Assembly (NCBI RefSeq): GCF_015461835.1
Contig: NZ_JACOPX010000010.1
Coordinates: forward strand, 1-64,000
Origin: Pseudomonas neuropathica
GTDB lineage: Bacteria; Pseudomonadota; Gammaproteobacteria; Pseudomonadales; Pseudomonadaceae
Direction of reading: 5' to 3'
Length of the DNA: 64,000 nucleotides
Position 1 is the stretch's first letter, and each line of letters starts with the position of its first letter. Positions 1 through 7,217 of this stretch are shown here, in pieces. Under the pieces are notes generated by a model. It was not told where the DNA came from. It saw only the letters and a program-made list of their open reading frames with translations, and searched no databases. A program made the position numbers and the translations under genes.

Positions 1-186
1 GGTAGGCAGATAAGGATTGATGACGCACAGCACGCCGTCGGGGTCATTGGTGGCGACCTTGATGCTGATCCCGCCATCGCCATCTTGCACCGGCTCGACC
101 ATCCCCGGAATCAGCAGGGGACGCAGCGCCAGTGTGTTATTGCCTTCCGTCAGGGGAGGGAAGCGGAAACGTTTGTGAGAAGGCAT
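1..186 (-). CDS. Partial Pseudomonas surface/Ig-like-type protein, N-terminus only
   Basis: Only the first 62 codons lie in the window; the gene continues past the left edge. The ATG is at 186, with GAGGA about 9 bases upstream (complement of 195-199). The peptide begins MPSHKRFRFPPLTEGNNTLA and continues into a stretch containing LLIPGMVEP and DPDGVLCVINPY. It has no signal peptide or membrane segment. I cannot assign a domain from 62 residues. Its leader contains the same palindrome and flanking motifs as the leader of the Ig-like/propeller gene at 57205-60879, so I infer that it belongs to the same group of large repeat-domain proteins. The coding start is well supported; the identity is tentative. 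Confidence 0.6.
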   Translation of the reverse strand, partial: MPSHKRFRFPPLTEGNNTLALRPLLIPGMVEPVQDGDGGISIKVATNDPDGVLCVINPYLPT

Positions 187-345
187 CAGGCAAGTCCTCT
201 TGAAGAGAATTCAGGCGTTTTGTGATGACGACCGGTGCAGTCGAATTCAGCGAGAATCAGGTGGATTCAGGCTTCGGGTAGGTGACGAACACTGCAATGC
301 ACTCCGGTCAGGTGATGGAGTGATTGAACCTGTGTTTATGGGTTA

Positions 346-373
346 GCGCACCTGTCAGATCTGACAGGTGCGC
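346..373. promoter_or_regulatory. 28-bp perfect palindrome in the leader of the gene at 1-186
   Basis: The bases form a perfect palindrome with core ACCTGTCAGATCTGACAGGT extended by GCGC/GCGC on each side. Flanking motifs GGAGTGATTGAA (317-328) and ACTGAAAACCGACG (374-387) are repeated almost exactly around a second copy near 60941. It may be an operator for a dimeric regulator or an RNA hairpin in the 5' leader; the sequence does not distinguish these. I do not recognise it as a described Pseudomonas operator. Confidence 0.7.
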
Positions 374-543
374 ACTGAAAACCGACGAACGGCTTAAGAG
401 GGCAGGCACGAATTTTTGGTGGTGGACTGCGAGAAATGCACCCGCGCCAGCAGGATGTCAGTCAGCCTTCACGCTGAAGATGCTGGCGCCTTCATTAACA
501 AGCCCATAGGTATTGCGAGATGTACTCCCTGAACTCGTTGAGT

Positions 544-1302
544 TCAGACAAACACGATTTCGTAGGGCAAGCGCATTCTTTCGAGAATCACCGGTGGCAG
601 CATCGGCGCAATACCAATCGCCGGCTCACCCTTTAGCTGACTGGCGTAAGCATGGGTGGCGTGGCTCTTGCGCGCCACCGTCCAGGTGTCGAGGCGCAGT
701 TTGCGCGCACGTTCCCAAGGGATCAGTTGCTGGTCGCGCTCGGGCCAGTGCCAGGCCCAGACCGGTACGTCGTGGAAGGTCGCCCCGGCTTGTTCCGCTG
801 CCTGTGCGCTGGCCCGACCCACCGCTTCATGGTCGTCGTTGCCATCGCCGCGCCAGGTGCTGAACACTACATCGCCTGGGCGCAGGTAGCGGCTGATGAA
901 TTCGGTCACTTGCGCTTGCTGTTCGCACAGAGCGTTGTCAGTGAAACCGCCGCGCACCCATTTCAGGCTGTGCATCGGCAAGCCGAGACGGCGCAGGGCC
1001 TCGACGCTTTCCTGCGGGCGGAACACGCTCAGGCGTTTTTCCGACCATTGCCGTGAACCCGGGTGGCTTGCGCTGCCATCGGTGATCGAGAGCAATTGCA
1101 ACGGATGACCGAGGCTGGAGAGTAATTGCAGCAGACCGCCACAGGTGACCACTTCATCGCCCGGATGCGGCGCGATGACCACGGCGCGGGCGCCGGCGGG
1201 TACCAGACTTAAAGTATTGATGACCGGGATGTTGTCCAGTTGCGGGGCGCTGTTCCAGATTTGCGCCGACGAACTGCTGTCGCTGAGGGTTAACGGTTTC
1301 AT
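544..1302 (-). CDS. PIG-L family deacetylase paralogue with altered HPGDE motif
   Basis: A 252-residue PIG-L/LmbE-fold protein. PIG-L enzymes are zinc N-deacetylases acting on N-acetylglucosamine conjugates and related substrates. The start at 1302 (MKPLTLSDSS) has AAGGACG upstream; a longer frame to 1440 lacks a site. The family AHPDDE motif reads PHPGDE at residues 45-50. The zinc-ligand His46 and Asp49 are kept, but the Asp that serves as general base in characterised members (Asp15 of MshB) is Gly48. The DDHEAVG motif with the later His is present. It is the same length as the paralogue at 2738-3496 and aligns with it almost end to end, so it looks like a duplicate. It lies 156 bp downstream of the glycosyltransferase gene. 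It may be inactive or have changed activity. Confidence 0.85.
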   Translation of the reverse strand: MKPLTLSDSSSSAQIWNSAPQLDNIPVINTLSLVPAGARAVVIAPHPGDEVVTCGGLLQLLSSLGHPLQLLSITDGSASHPGSRQWSEKRLSVFRPQESVEALRRLGLPMHSLKWVRGGFTDNALCEQQAQVTEFISRYLRPGDVVFSTWRGDGNDDHEAVGRASAQAAEQAGATFHDVPVWAWHWPERDQQLIPWERARKLRLDTWTVARKSHATHAYASQLKGEPAIGIAPMLPPVILERMRLPYEIVFV

Positions 1303-1458
1303 GGTGTGACGTCCTTGTGTTGTTTCGCCCTCAGTCGTGCGTTTGGCGGTGATTGCCAGACGCCGCCGACCCGTGAAGGCTGGTTGATTGCCCAGCGACG
1401 CTCCGAACCCTGGATTGCCGCGCAGCAGAGTATTGCTCATGAAGCGAAGTTCGTCGCG

Positions 1459-2145
1459 TCACAGATCAATCTGATCCGCTTTTTTTTGCTCCATCTGTGC
1501 CAGGTGTCGCAGATAGTCACCAAAGCCACCGCGCGCACGGCTGTCGAAGCGTGCGCTGGTCAGCACTTGCGGGCGATGACTCCAGGCGATGTTGGCACCG
1601 TCCCGTTCCAGTTCCCGCACCAACTGCACATCTTCGTCGCAGGCCAACGGTTTAAAGCCGCCGGCCCAGCGATAGGCGTCGGCGCTGATGCCCAGATTGG
1701 CACCGTGGATATGCCGATGGCCATCGCAGGCCCGGTAATCCCGGTGATAGCGGATTTGCGCGGCTTCATCGAACGACTCGTGCCAGCGTTCGACCGTGAC
1801 GGTACCGCATACCGCGTCCGCGCCCAACCCCAGTTGCGCCACCAGCCAGTCGTCGGCCACGCGGCTGTCGGCATCCGAACAGGAGATCCAGCGCGCTCCG
1901 CGCTCCAGCAATAGCTGCGCGCCGGCCGCCCGGGCCTGGCCAACATTGCGTGCGTCGATGTGCAGGCTCAGCACCGGATAGCGACTGACGATCTGCGCCG
2001 AGCGGTCGGTGCAACTGTCGAGCACCACCAACACCTCAACCTTTTCGCCGGCCAGCAATCCGTGGCGGCTGGCGCGCACGGCCGCGTTGAGGCAGTCGTC
2101 GAGCAGGTCTTCCTCATTGTGCGCCGGGATCAGAATGCCGATCAT
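1459..2145 (-). CDS. Family 2 glycosyltransferase
   Basis: A 228-residue GT-A-fold glycosyltransferase, expected to move a sugar from a nucleotide donor in the cytoplasm. It starts MIGILIPAHNEEDLL, the usual GT2 N-terminal strand. The metal/donor-binding DxD-type motif appears as SCSDADS near residue 100, and LACDED lies further on. The ATG at 2145 overlaps the stop of the methyltransferase gene (ATGA) and has GGAGGG seven bases upstream; the open frame extends further upstream but inside that gene. No membrane segment is visible, so it is a soluble enzyme rather than a processive synthase. Context with a deacetylase and a methyltransferase suggests a small glycoconjugate or glycolipid as product; this is inference. 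Confidence 0.88.
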   Translation of the reverse strand: MIGILIPAHNEEDLLDDCLNAAVRASRHGLLAGEKVEVLVVLDSCTDRSAQIVSRYPVLSLHIDARNVGQARAAGAQLLLERGARWISCSDADSRVADDWLVAQLGLGADAVCGTVTVERWHESFDEAAQIRYHRDYRACDGHRHIHGANLGISADAYRWAGGFKPLACDEDVQLVRELERDGANIAWSHRPQVLTSARFDSRARGGFGDYLRHLAQMEQKKADQIDL

Positions 2146-2741
2146 CGCAAGCCCTCCAGTGCGGCCACCGAGCGCGGTTCGCGGCTCCACACCTCAAGGA
2201 TGAAGTCCGCTTCCTGATGCAAGACCAGGCGGGGCAGATGCAGTTTTTCATGAATCAGGTCGTGAACCTGCCGCGCATTCAGCGGGCAGCCGTCAATGGG
2301 CGGACGCCAGTGACAGGCGAGGAACTGGCCGTCGGCAGTCAGGCAATCACTGGCTCGACGGATCACTTCTGTCAGATCCTGACTATCCAGGTAGTAGCCG
2401 ATCTCGCTAAATACGATCAGGTCGAATTTTTCCTCCGGCCAGTCGCCGGGAAGACGCTTTTGCCGTACTTCGGCGTGATCGAACAGGCTCAACCGCGTGC
2501 GCGCCAGAGTCACTGCCGCATTGGCCGTGTCACAGCACAACAACCGATCGCAACGCGCGGCCAGTTCGGCGCTCAACTCGCCGTTGGCGCAACCCGGTTC
2601 GAAGATTGCCCGGTAGTGCGGACGCGGCAGGGCGGCGAGGGTGATCGCGCGTTTGCGCTGCTCGTACCAGCGCTCACGGAACGCCCACGGGTCGTCGTTG
2701 CCGGCGAACAAACCGTCGAAATAGCGATCTTCGACACTCAT
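2142..2741 (-). CDS. NodS-like class I SAM-dependent methyltransferase
   Basis: A 199-residue soluble methyltransferase. The start MSVEDRYFDGLFAGNDDPWA at 2741 overlaps the stop of the upstream deacetylase gene (ATGA); the frame extends further but inside that gene. The DPWAFRERWYEQRK opening and the SAM-binding motif I FEPGCANGELSAELA (about residues 43-57) resemble the NodS/nodulation-methyltransferase group, which N-methylates deacetylated amino sugars. That fits its position directly after a PIG-L N-deacetylase: deacetylation followed by N-methylation is a plausible order of steps. The substrate is not known. Confidence 0.85.
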   Translation of the reverse strand: MSVEDRYFDGLFAGNDDPWAFRERWYEQRKRAITLAALPRPHYRAIFEPGCANGELSAELAARCDRLLCCDTANAAVTLARTRLSLFDHAEVRQKRLPGDWPEEKFDLIVFSEIGYYLDSQDLTEVIRRASDCLTADGQFLACHWRPPIDGCPLNARQVHDLIHEKLHLPRLVLHQEADFILEVWSREPRSVAALEGLR

Positions 2742-3496
2742 AGAAACACCACTTCGAAAGGTTGCAGCAGGCGATCGAGCACATAGGGCGCCAGTACCGG
2801 ACCGAGTCCGGCGTCCGGATCGCCTTCCAGTTGACTGGCGAAAGCGTGCACCGCGTGGCGTTTGCGCGCGACTTGCGCCGGCGTCAGGAGAATCTTGCGC
2901 GCGCGTTGCCACGGTACGAAGGCGTCTTCCGGAGTTGCCCAGTGCCAGGTCCACACCGGCAGTTCATGGCAAGTCGCACCGACGCGACGGGCAGCCTCGG
3001 CACTGGCGCGGCCAACGGCTTCGTGGTCGCAATGTCCGTCCTCGCTCCACGTGGTAAAGAGCACGTCGTCGGGACGCAGATGACGCGCGATGAAATCGAC
3101 CAGCTCCGCTTCCTGAGCCGCCACCTGGGTGTCGGTGAAACCACCGCGCAGCCACTTCACGCGATGCATCGGCAGACCGAGTCGGCGCAGGGCTTCGGCG
3201 GATTCCTGTGGGCGCACCACGCTCAGACGTTCCACCGGCCAGCGACTGGAACCGGGATGACTGGCGCTGCCGTCGGTGACCGACATCAGTTGCAAAGGCC
3301 GACCAGCCTCGGCGAGCAACTGCAGCAAACCGCCACAACCGAGCACTTCGTCGTCCGGGTGCGGCGCGATAATCACCGCCCGCGCGCCCGGAGGCACCAG
3401 ACTGAGGATGTCGATGCTGTCCAGCTCCGCCAGGTGCCGCGAAGCCTGCCATTGGTGCAGGCTCGTGCCCTGGCCGACAATCGGATTGGTTTTCAT
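2738..3496 (-). CDS. PIG-L family N-deacetylase (canonical HPDDE)
   Basis: A 252-residue PIG-L/LmbE-family zinc deacetylase. The motif PHPDDE stands at residues 45-50 with His46, Asp48 and Asp49 all present, and GHCDHEAVG supplies the third zinc-binding region. The start at 3496 (MKTNPIVGQG) overlaps the upstream stop as ATGA and has GGAGG ten bases upstream; an ATG three codons earlier sits too close to that site. It is the second gene of the block after glgX and is closely similar to the gene at 544-1302, which has lost one catalytic Asp. It probably acts on an N-acetylated sugar or amine; the real substrate cannot be read from the sequence. Confidence 0.9.
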   Translation of the reverse strand: MKTNPIVGQGTSLHQWQASRHLAELDSIDILSLVPPGARAVIIAPHPDDEVLGCGGLLQLLAEAGRPLQLMSVTDGSASHPGSSRWPVERLSVVRPQESAEALRRLGLPMHRVKWLRGGFTDTQVAAQEAELVDFIARHLRPDDVLFTTWSEDGHCDHEAVGRASAEAARRVGATCHELPVWTWHWATPEDAFVPWQRARKILLTPAQVARKRHAVHAFASQLEGDPDAGLGPVLAPYVLDRLLQPFEVVFL

Positions 3497-4491
3497 AAGG
3501 CCCATGCCTCCGCGGATTGCCCAGCCACCAATTGCCCGAGCGCGGCCAGATCCCGTTCGGCATGACTCTGGCGCAGAAACACCGGCAGATCAGCGCTGAG
3601 CCGGGCAAACTGCCGATCCTTGCAAAACGGCCCGGCGCCGAGCGCGCGGCCGACCTCACGCATGACCTGTTCGGCCGACTGCTCGACCGCCGCGCGGGCA
3701 CGACGGGCGAGCAATTCGGCGTTGTCCTCGGGATGGGCATCGATGTGCAAGGCGCTGAAGCGCAGCACATCCGCCGCTGCTTGCAGCGCACTGTCCACCG
3801 CGCCGAGATGGGCGAGGGCGTGCGGTTCCGGGCGTTGCTCACACTGGGTGCGCAACGCGTCGGCGATTTGCCGTGCGGCGCCGTACCAGCACGCGGCAAT
3901 ACCAATCCCGCCCTGCCAGAAGCCCGGGCGTTGCAGATAGTCGCCGGGATTGCCGATGGCCTGCGCTTCGGCGCCGTCGAACAGCACCTCGACGCTGCCA
4001 GTAGCCGCCATGCCCACCGCTTGCCAGCCTTGCTCGGTGACGGTGACGCCCGGTTGGTCGAGGGCGACGGCGACCAGTTGCTGCTGATCGTCGCCATCCC
4101 AGGCGGTGAGCAAGGCGTGGCTGAGCACGGCGGCGCCGGAGCACCACGCCTTGCGTCCGTGCAGCGCGACCATGTGCCCGGCCGGACTGACCTTGACCCG
4201 CGCTTGCGGCGGTTCCGCTGCCCACATGCCCCAAGTGCTGCCCGGTGTCGGCGTACCGCCCAATTGCTCGATGATCGCCAGTGCGTCGGTGTGGCCTTCG
4301 AACAGTTTGCACAAGCCCAGATCATGTCCGCCGACCTCCGCCAAACACTGAAAACGCTCCAGCGTGTGGCCACTGCCCGGTAGCGGCAGGCGATCCAGCC
4401 CGGCCTCGACCAGCGCCCGCAGGCAATGGCCGAGGGCTGCGGTGTGCGGATAATCCGCCGGGCGTCGGGCGAGATAACTGTGCAGATCCAT
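3493..4491 (-). CDS. Acyl-CoA dehydrogenase-like protein
   Basis: A 332-residue protein of the acyl-CoA dehydrogenase/oxidase superfamily, expected to bind FAD. Recognisable parts are the helical N-terminal domain with GHDLGLCKLFEGHTDALAII (a match to the 'L..k..egHt.al' region), the middle segment WGMWAAEPP and the C-terminal helical bundle. It is shorter than classical acyl-CoA dehydrogenases (about 380). The ATG at 4491 lies just after the glgX stop with GAAGAAG upstream; an in-frame ATG at 4506 inside glgX is the alternative. It is translationally close to glgX and overlaps the next deacetylase gene, so it belongs to the same transcript. The reaction is unknown; dehydrogenation of a non-CoA substrate is possible. 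Confidence 0.75.
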   Translation of the reverse strand: MDLHSYLARRPADYPHTAALGHCLRALVEAGLDRLPLPGSGHTLERFQCLAEVGGHDLGLCKLFEGHTDALAIIEQLGGTPTPGSTWGMWAAEPPQARVKVSPAGHMVALHGRKAWCSGAAVLSHALLTAWDGDDQQQLVAVALDQPGVTVTEQGWQAVGMAATGSVEVLFDGAEAQAIGNPGDYLQRPGFWQGGIGIAACWYGAARQIADALRTQCEQRPEPHALAHLGAVDSALQAAADVLRFSALHIDAHPEDNAELLARRARAAVEQSAEQVMREVGRALGAGPFCKDRQFARLSADLPVFLRQSHAERDLAALGQLVAGQSAEAWAL

Positions 4492-4492
4492 A

Positions 4493-6652
4493 TCAATCTT
4501 CTTCATCACGTTGCAGTTCGAACAGCAGCAGCGAGCGCCCGGTGACCGAGTATTCGTGGCCGAAATCGAAGCGTTCCTGACCACGGATCGACGGCTGATT
4601 GGTGTCGATCATGCAGGTCCAGAAGCTGCCTTCCGGTACCTCCGGCAAGGTGAAATTGACGATGTCATGATGGGCGTTGACCACCAGCAGCAAGGTCGCA
4701 TCCGCACCTTTGCGGCGAATCCCGGTTTCCTGCGCACGCCCGTCGAGCAACATGCCCAGGCAGCGGTTGTGCGCATCGTGCCAATGTTCGGTGGTCATCT
4801 CGGTGGCATCCGGCGCCAGCCAGGTGATGTCCTTGACGCCGATGTCCTCGTTGTATTCGCCAACCAGGAAGCGGCCGCGACGCAGGATCGGATAGGCCAG
4901 GCGCAGCTTGATCAGGCGTTTGACGAATTTCAGCAATGCCTTGCCGTCCTCGCTCAGGTCCCAGTTGACCCAGCCGATCTCGCTGTCCTGGCAATAGGCG
5001 TTGTTGTTGCCGTCCTGAGTGCGGGCGAACTCATCACCGGCGACGATCATCGGCGTGCCTTGGGCAAGCAGCAGGGTGGCGAAGAAATTGCGCATCTGCC
5101 GATGGCGCAGGGCATTGATTTCAGGATCGTCGGTCGGGCCTTCGACGCCGTGGTTCCACGACAGGTTGTTGTTGCTGCCATCCTGATTGTTTTCGTCGTT
5201 GGCTTCGTTGTGCTTGTCGTTGTACGAGACCAGGTCGTTGAGAGTGAAACCGTCGTGGGCGGTGATGAAGTTCACCGACGAGTACGGCCGCCGCCCGCGC
5301 TGGTTGAACATCTCACCGGAGGCAGTCATGCGGCTGGCGAAATCGGCAACCTGGCCGTCGTCGCCTTTCCAGAACGCGCGCACGGTGTCGCGGAATTTGT
5401 CATTCCACTCGACCCAGCCCGGCGGGAAGTTGCCCACCTGATAGCCGCCGGGGCCGCAGTCCCACGGTTCAGCGATCATCTTCACCTGGCGCAGCACCGG
5501 GTCCTGGCGGCAGGCGACAAGAAAGCTGTGACGCTCGTCGAAACCATCGTGATAGCGGCCGAGAATCGTCGCCAGGTCGAAACGGAAACCGTCGACGTGC
5601 ATCTCGCTGGCCCAGTAACGCAGCGAGTCGGTGACCATTTGCAGCACGCACGGGTGACTGAGGTCGAGGGTGTTGCCGGTGCCGGAATCATTGATGTAGT
5701 AGCGCTTGTCGTCGGGCATCAAGCGATAGTACGAGGCGTTGTCGATGCCGCGCATCGACAGGGTCGGGCCTTGCTCGTTGCCTTCTGCGGTGTGGTTGTA
5801 GACCACGTCGAGGATCACTTCGAGGTTGGCTTCATGCAGGTGCGCGACCATCTCCTTGAATTCGGCAATCTTGCCGCTGGCCAGGTAGCGCGGGTCCGGG
5901 GCGAAGAACGCGATGCTGTTGTAACCCCAGTAATTGGTCATGCCTTTGTGCAGCAGATGCTGGTCATTGACGAAGGCATGAATCGGCAGCAATTCGACGG
6001 TAGACACGCCGAGCTTGCGAATGTGTTCGAGCACGTCGTCGACCATCAGCCCGGCAAAGGTGCCGCGTACGTTCTCCGGTACCGACGGGTGACGCATGCT
6101 GATGCCGCGCACGTGGGTTTCATAAATGATGGTCTTGTCCCACGGCACGCTGACGCGATGGTCATTGCCCCAGGTGTGCGCCGGGTCGATGACTTTGCAC
6201 TTGGGCACAAACGGTGCGCTGTCGCGCTCGTCGAAACTGAGGTCGGCGTCGGGGTGGCCGATGGTGTAGCCGAACAGCGCTTCCGACCATTTGAGTTGGC
6301 CGACCAACTGCTTGGCGTACGGGTCGATGAGCAATTTGTTGTGGTTGAAGCGGTGACCGTTGGCCGGGTCGTACGGACCGTAGACACGGTAGCCGTAGAT
6401 CAGCCCCGGGTGCGCATCGGGCAGGTAGCCGTGGTAGATCTCATCGGTGTATTCCGGCAGTTCGATGCGTTCGAGTTCGACTTCGCCGGCATCGTCGAAG
6501 ATGCACAGTTCGACCTTGGTGGCGTTGGCGGAAAACAGGGCAAAGTTCACCCCCAGACCATCCCAGGTCGCACCGAGCGGGAAGGGCAGGCCTTCACGGA
6601 TTCTCGACGGCTCGGCGTGCGCGGTGGGCTCGGCATTCTTTGGACGGGTCAT
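4493..6652 (-). CDS. glgX: Glycogen debranching enzyme GlgX (isoamylase type, GH13)
   Basis: A 719-residue cytoplasmic debranching enzyme that hydrolyses alpha-1,6 branches in glycogen/alpha-glucan. It has an N-terminal CBM48-like domain (FPLGATWDGLGVNFALFSANA) and a GH13 barrel with region I DVVYNHTAEG, region II GFRFDLATI carrying the nucleophile Asp, region III MIAEPWDCG with the acid Glu, and region IV FITAHDGFT. The length fits bacterial GlgX. Start 6652 has GGAG seven bases upstream. In P. aeruginosa the equivalent gene also follows the DUF2934 and treY genes. It supplies linear malto-oligosaccharides for TreY/TreZ. The next gene begins immediately after its stop. Confidence 0.97.
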   Translation of the reverse strand: MTRPKNAEPTAHAEPSRIREGLPFPLGATWDGLGVNFALFSANATKVELCIFDDAGEVELERIELPEYTDEIYHGYLPDAHPGLIYGYRVYGPYDPANGHRFNHNKLLIDPYAKQLVGQLKWSEALFGYTIGHPDADLSFDERDSAPFVPKCKVIDPAHTWGNDHRVSVPWDKTIIYETHVRGISMRHPSVPENVRGTFAGLMVDDVLEHIRKLGVSTVELLPIHAFVNDQHLLHKGMTNYWGYNSIAFFAPDPRYLASGKIAEFKEMVAHLHEANLEVILDVVYNHTAEGNEQGPTLSMRGIDNASYYRLMPDDKRYYINDSGTGNTLDLSHPCVLQMVTDSLRYWASEMHVDGFRFDLATILGRYHDGFDERHSFLVACRQDPVLRQVKMIAEPWDCGPGGYQVGNFPPGWVEWNDKFRDTVRAFWKGDDGQVADFASRMTASGEMFNQRGRRPYSSVNFITAHDGFTLNDLVSYNDKHNEANDENNQDGSNNNLSWNHGVEGPTDDPEINALRHRQMRNFFATLLLAQGTPMIVAGDEFARTQDGNNNAYCQDSEIGWVNWDLSEDGKALLKFVKRLIKLRLAYPILRRGRFLVGEYNEDIGVKDITWLAPDATEMTTEHWHDAHNRCLGMLLDGRAQETGIRRKGADATLLLVVNAHHDIVNFTLPEVPEGSFWTCMIDTNQPSIRGQERFDFGHEYSVTGRSLLLFELQRDEED

Positions 6653-6693
6653 GATTGCTCCTGCAAAACGGGTAATTTCTGGGCTTACACATC

Positions 6694-6791
6694 CCCCTGT
6701 AGGAGTGAGCCTGCTCGCGATAGCGGTCTATCAGGTGACATCGATGTTGAATGTCAGATCGCTATCGCGAGCAGGCTCACTCCTACAGGGG
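6694..6791. repeat. REP pair (31-bp perfect inverted repeat)
   Basis: Bases 6694-6724 and 6761-6791 are exact reverse complements (GTAGGAGTGAGCCTGCTCGC core), separated by a 36-bp spacer. This is the arrangement of a paired REP element as found between genes in fluorescent pseudomonads. It lies between the DUF2934 gene and glgX, inside the operon, where such hairpins may stabilise upstream mRNA or reduce downstream expression. Confidence 0.92.
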
Positions 6792-6875
6792 ATTGGTGGG
6801 TTCTTCAGGGCGAGTGGGCCCTCGGTGGCGAGCGAACCCGCCACACAGTCATTCAGTTCAATAATCCGTTTAGCG

Positions 6876-7190
6876 TCAGATTGCCGAAGGCTTCTTCGGC
6901 GCCCGAGGCTTTTTCTCGGCAGGCTTTTCGCCTGGGGGAACCACTTTTGCGGCGCTGGCCGGCTTGGCTTTGGCCGGTGGTTTCGGCTTGGCGGCCGGGG
7001 CCTTGGCCTCGGCTGCCTTGCCCGCCGGTTTGCTGCCGGTGGCTTTCGGCGGTTTCTTCGGCGCCAGCGCTTCCGCTTCGGCGAGCTTGCGCGCCATTTC
7101 CCAGTGGCGTTCTTCATGCCCCTCGGGCTTACCTTCCGATTCCCAGATTTGATAGGCGAATTCGCGGATGCGTTTATCGTCGGTACTCAT
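6876..7190 (-). CDS. DUF2934 protein with Lys/Ala/Pro-rich tail
   Basis: A 104-residue protein in two parts. Residues 1-40 (MSTDDKRIREFAYQIWESEG, then a His-Glu-Trp stretch) match the short DUF2934 domain. Residues 44-104 are low-complexity Lys, Ala and Pro with repeated AKP/KPP units, strongly basic and likely disordered, like histone-H1-type tails. AGGAG lies seven bases before the ATG. It sits between treY and glgX, as does PA2161 in P. aeruginosa by my recollection. The function is unknown; the basic tail could bind DNA, RNA or an anionic surface. Confidence 0.88.
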   Translation of the reverse strand: MSTDDKRIREFAYQIWESEGKPEGHEERHWEMARKLAEAEALAPKKPPKATGSKPAGKAAEAKAPAAKPKPPAKAKPASAAKVVPPGEKPAEKKPRAPKKPSAI

Positions 7191-7217
7191 CGCAATGCTC
7201 CTGAACTGAACTCATGC

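Noticed and set aside
544..1302. Whether the HPGDE change is a reading error of mine
   Set aside because: The DNA on the plus strand near 1160 reads CGCCCGGATGCGGCG, whose complement gives CCGCATCCGGGCG (His-Pro-Gly), so Gly is in the given sequence.
2964..4496. 510-codon minus-strand frame overlapping the dehydrogenase-like and deacetylase genes
   Set aside because: It runs across two real genes in another frame and is very rich in Arg, Ser and Pro, as expected for an out-of-frame translation.
4511..7204. Open frame of 897 codons on the plus strand opposite glgX
   Set aside because: It lies entirely antisense to glgX and the DUF2934 gene, which have clear family motifs; long antisense frames are common in high-GC genes with strong third-position bias. 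No ribosome site was seen.
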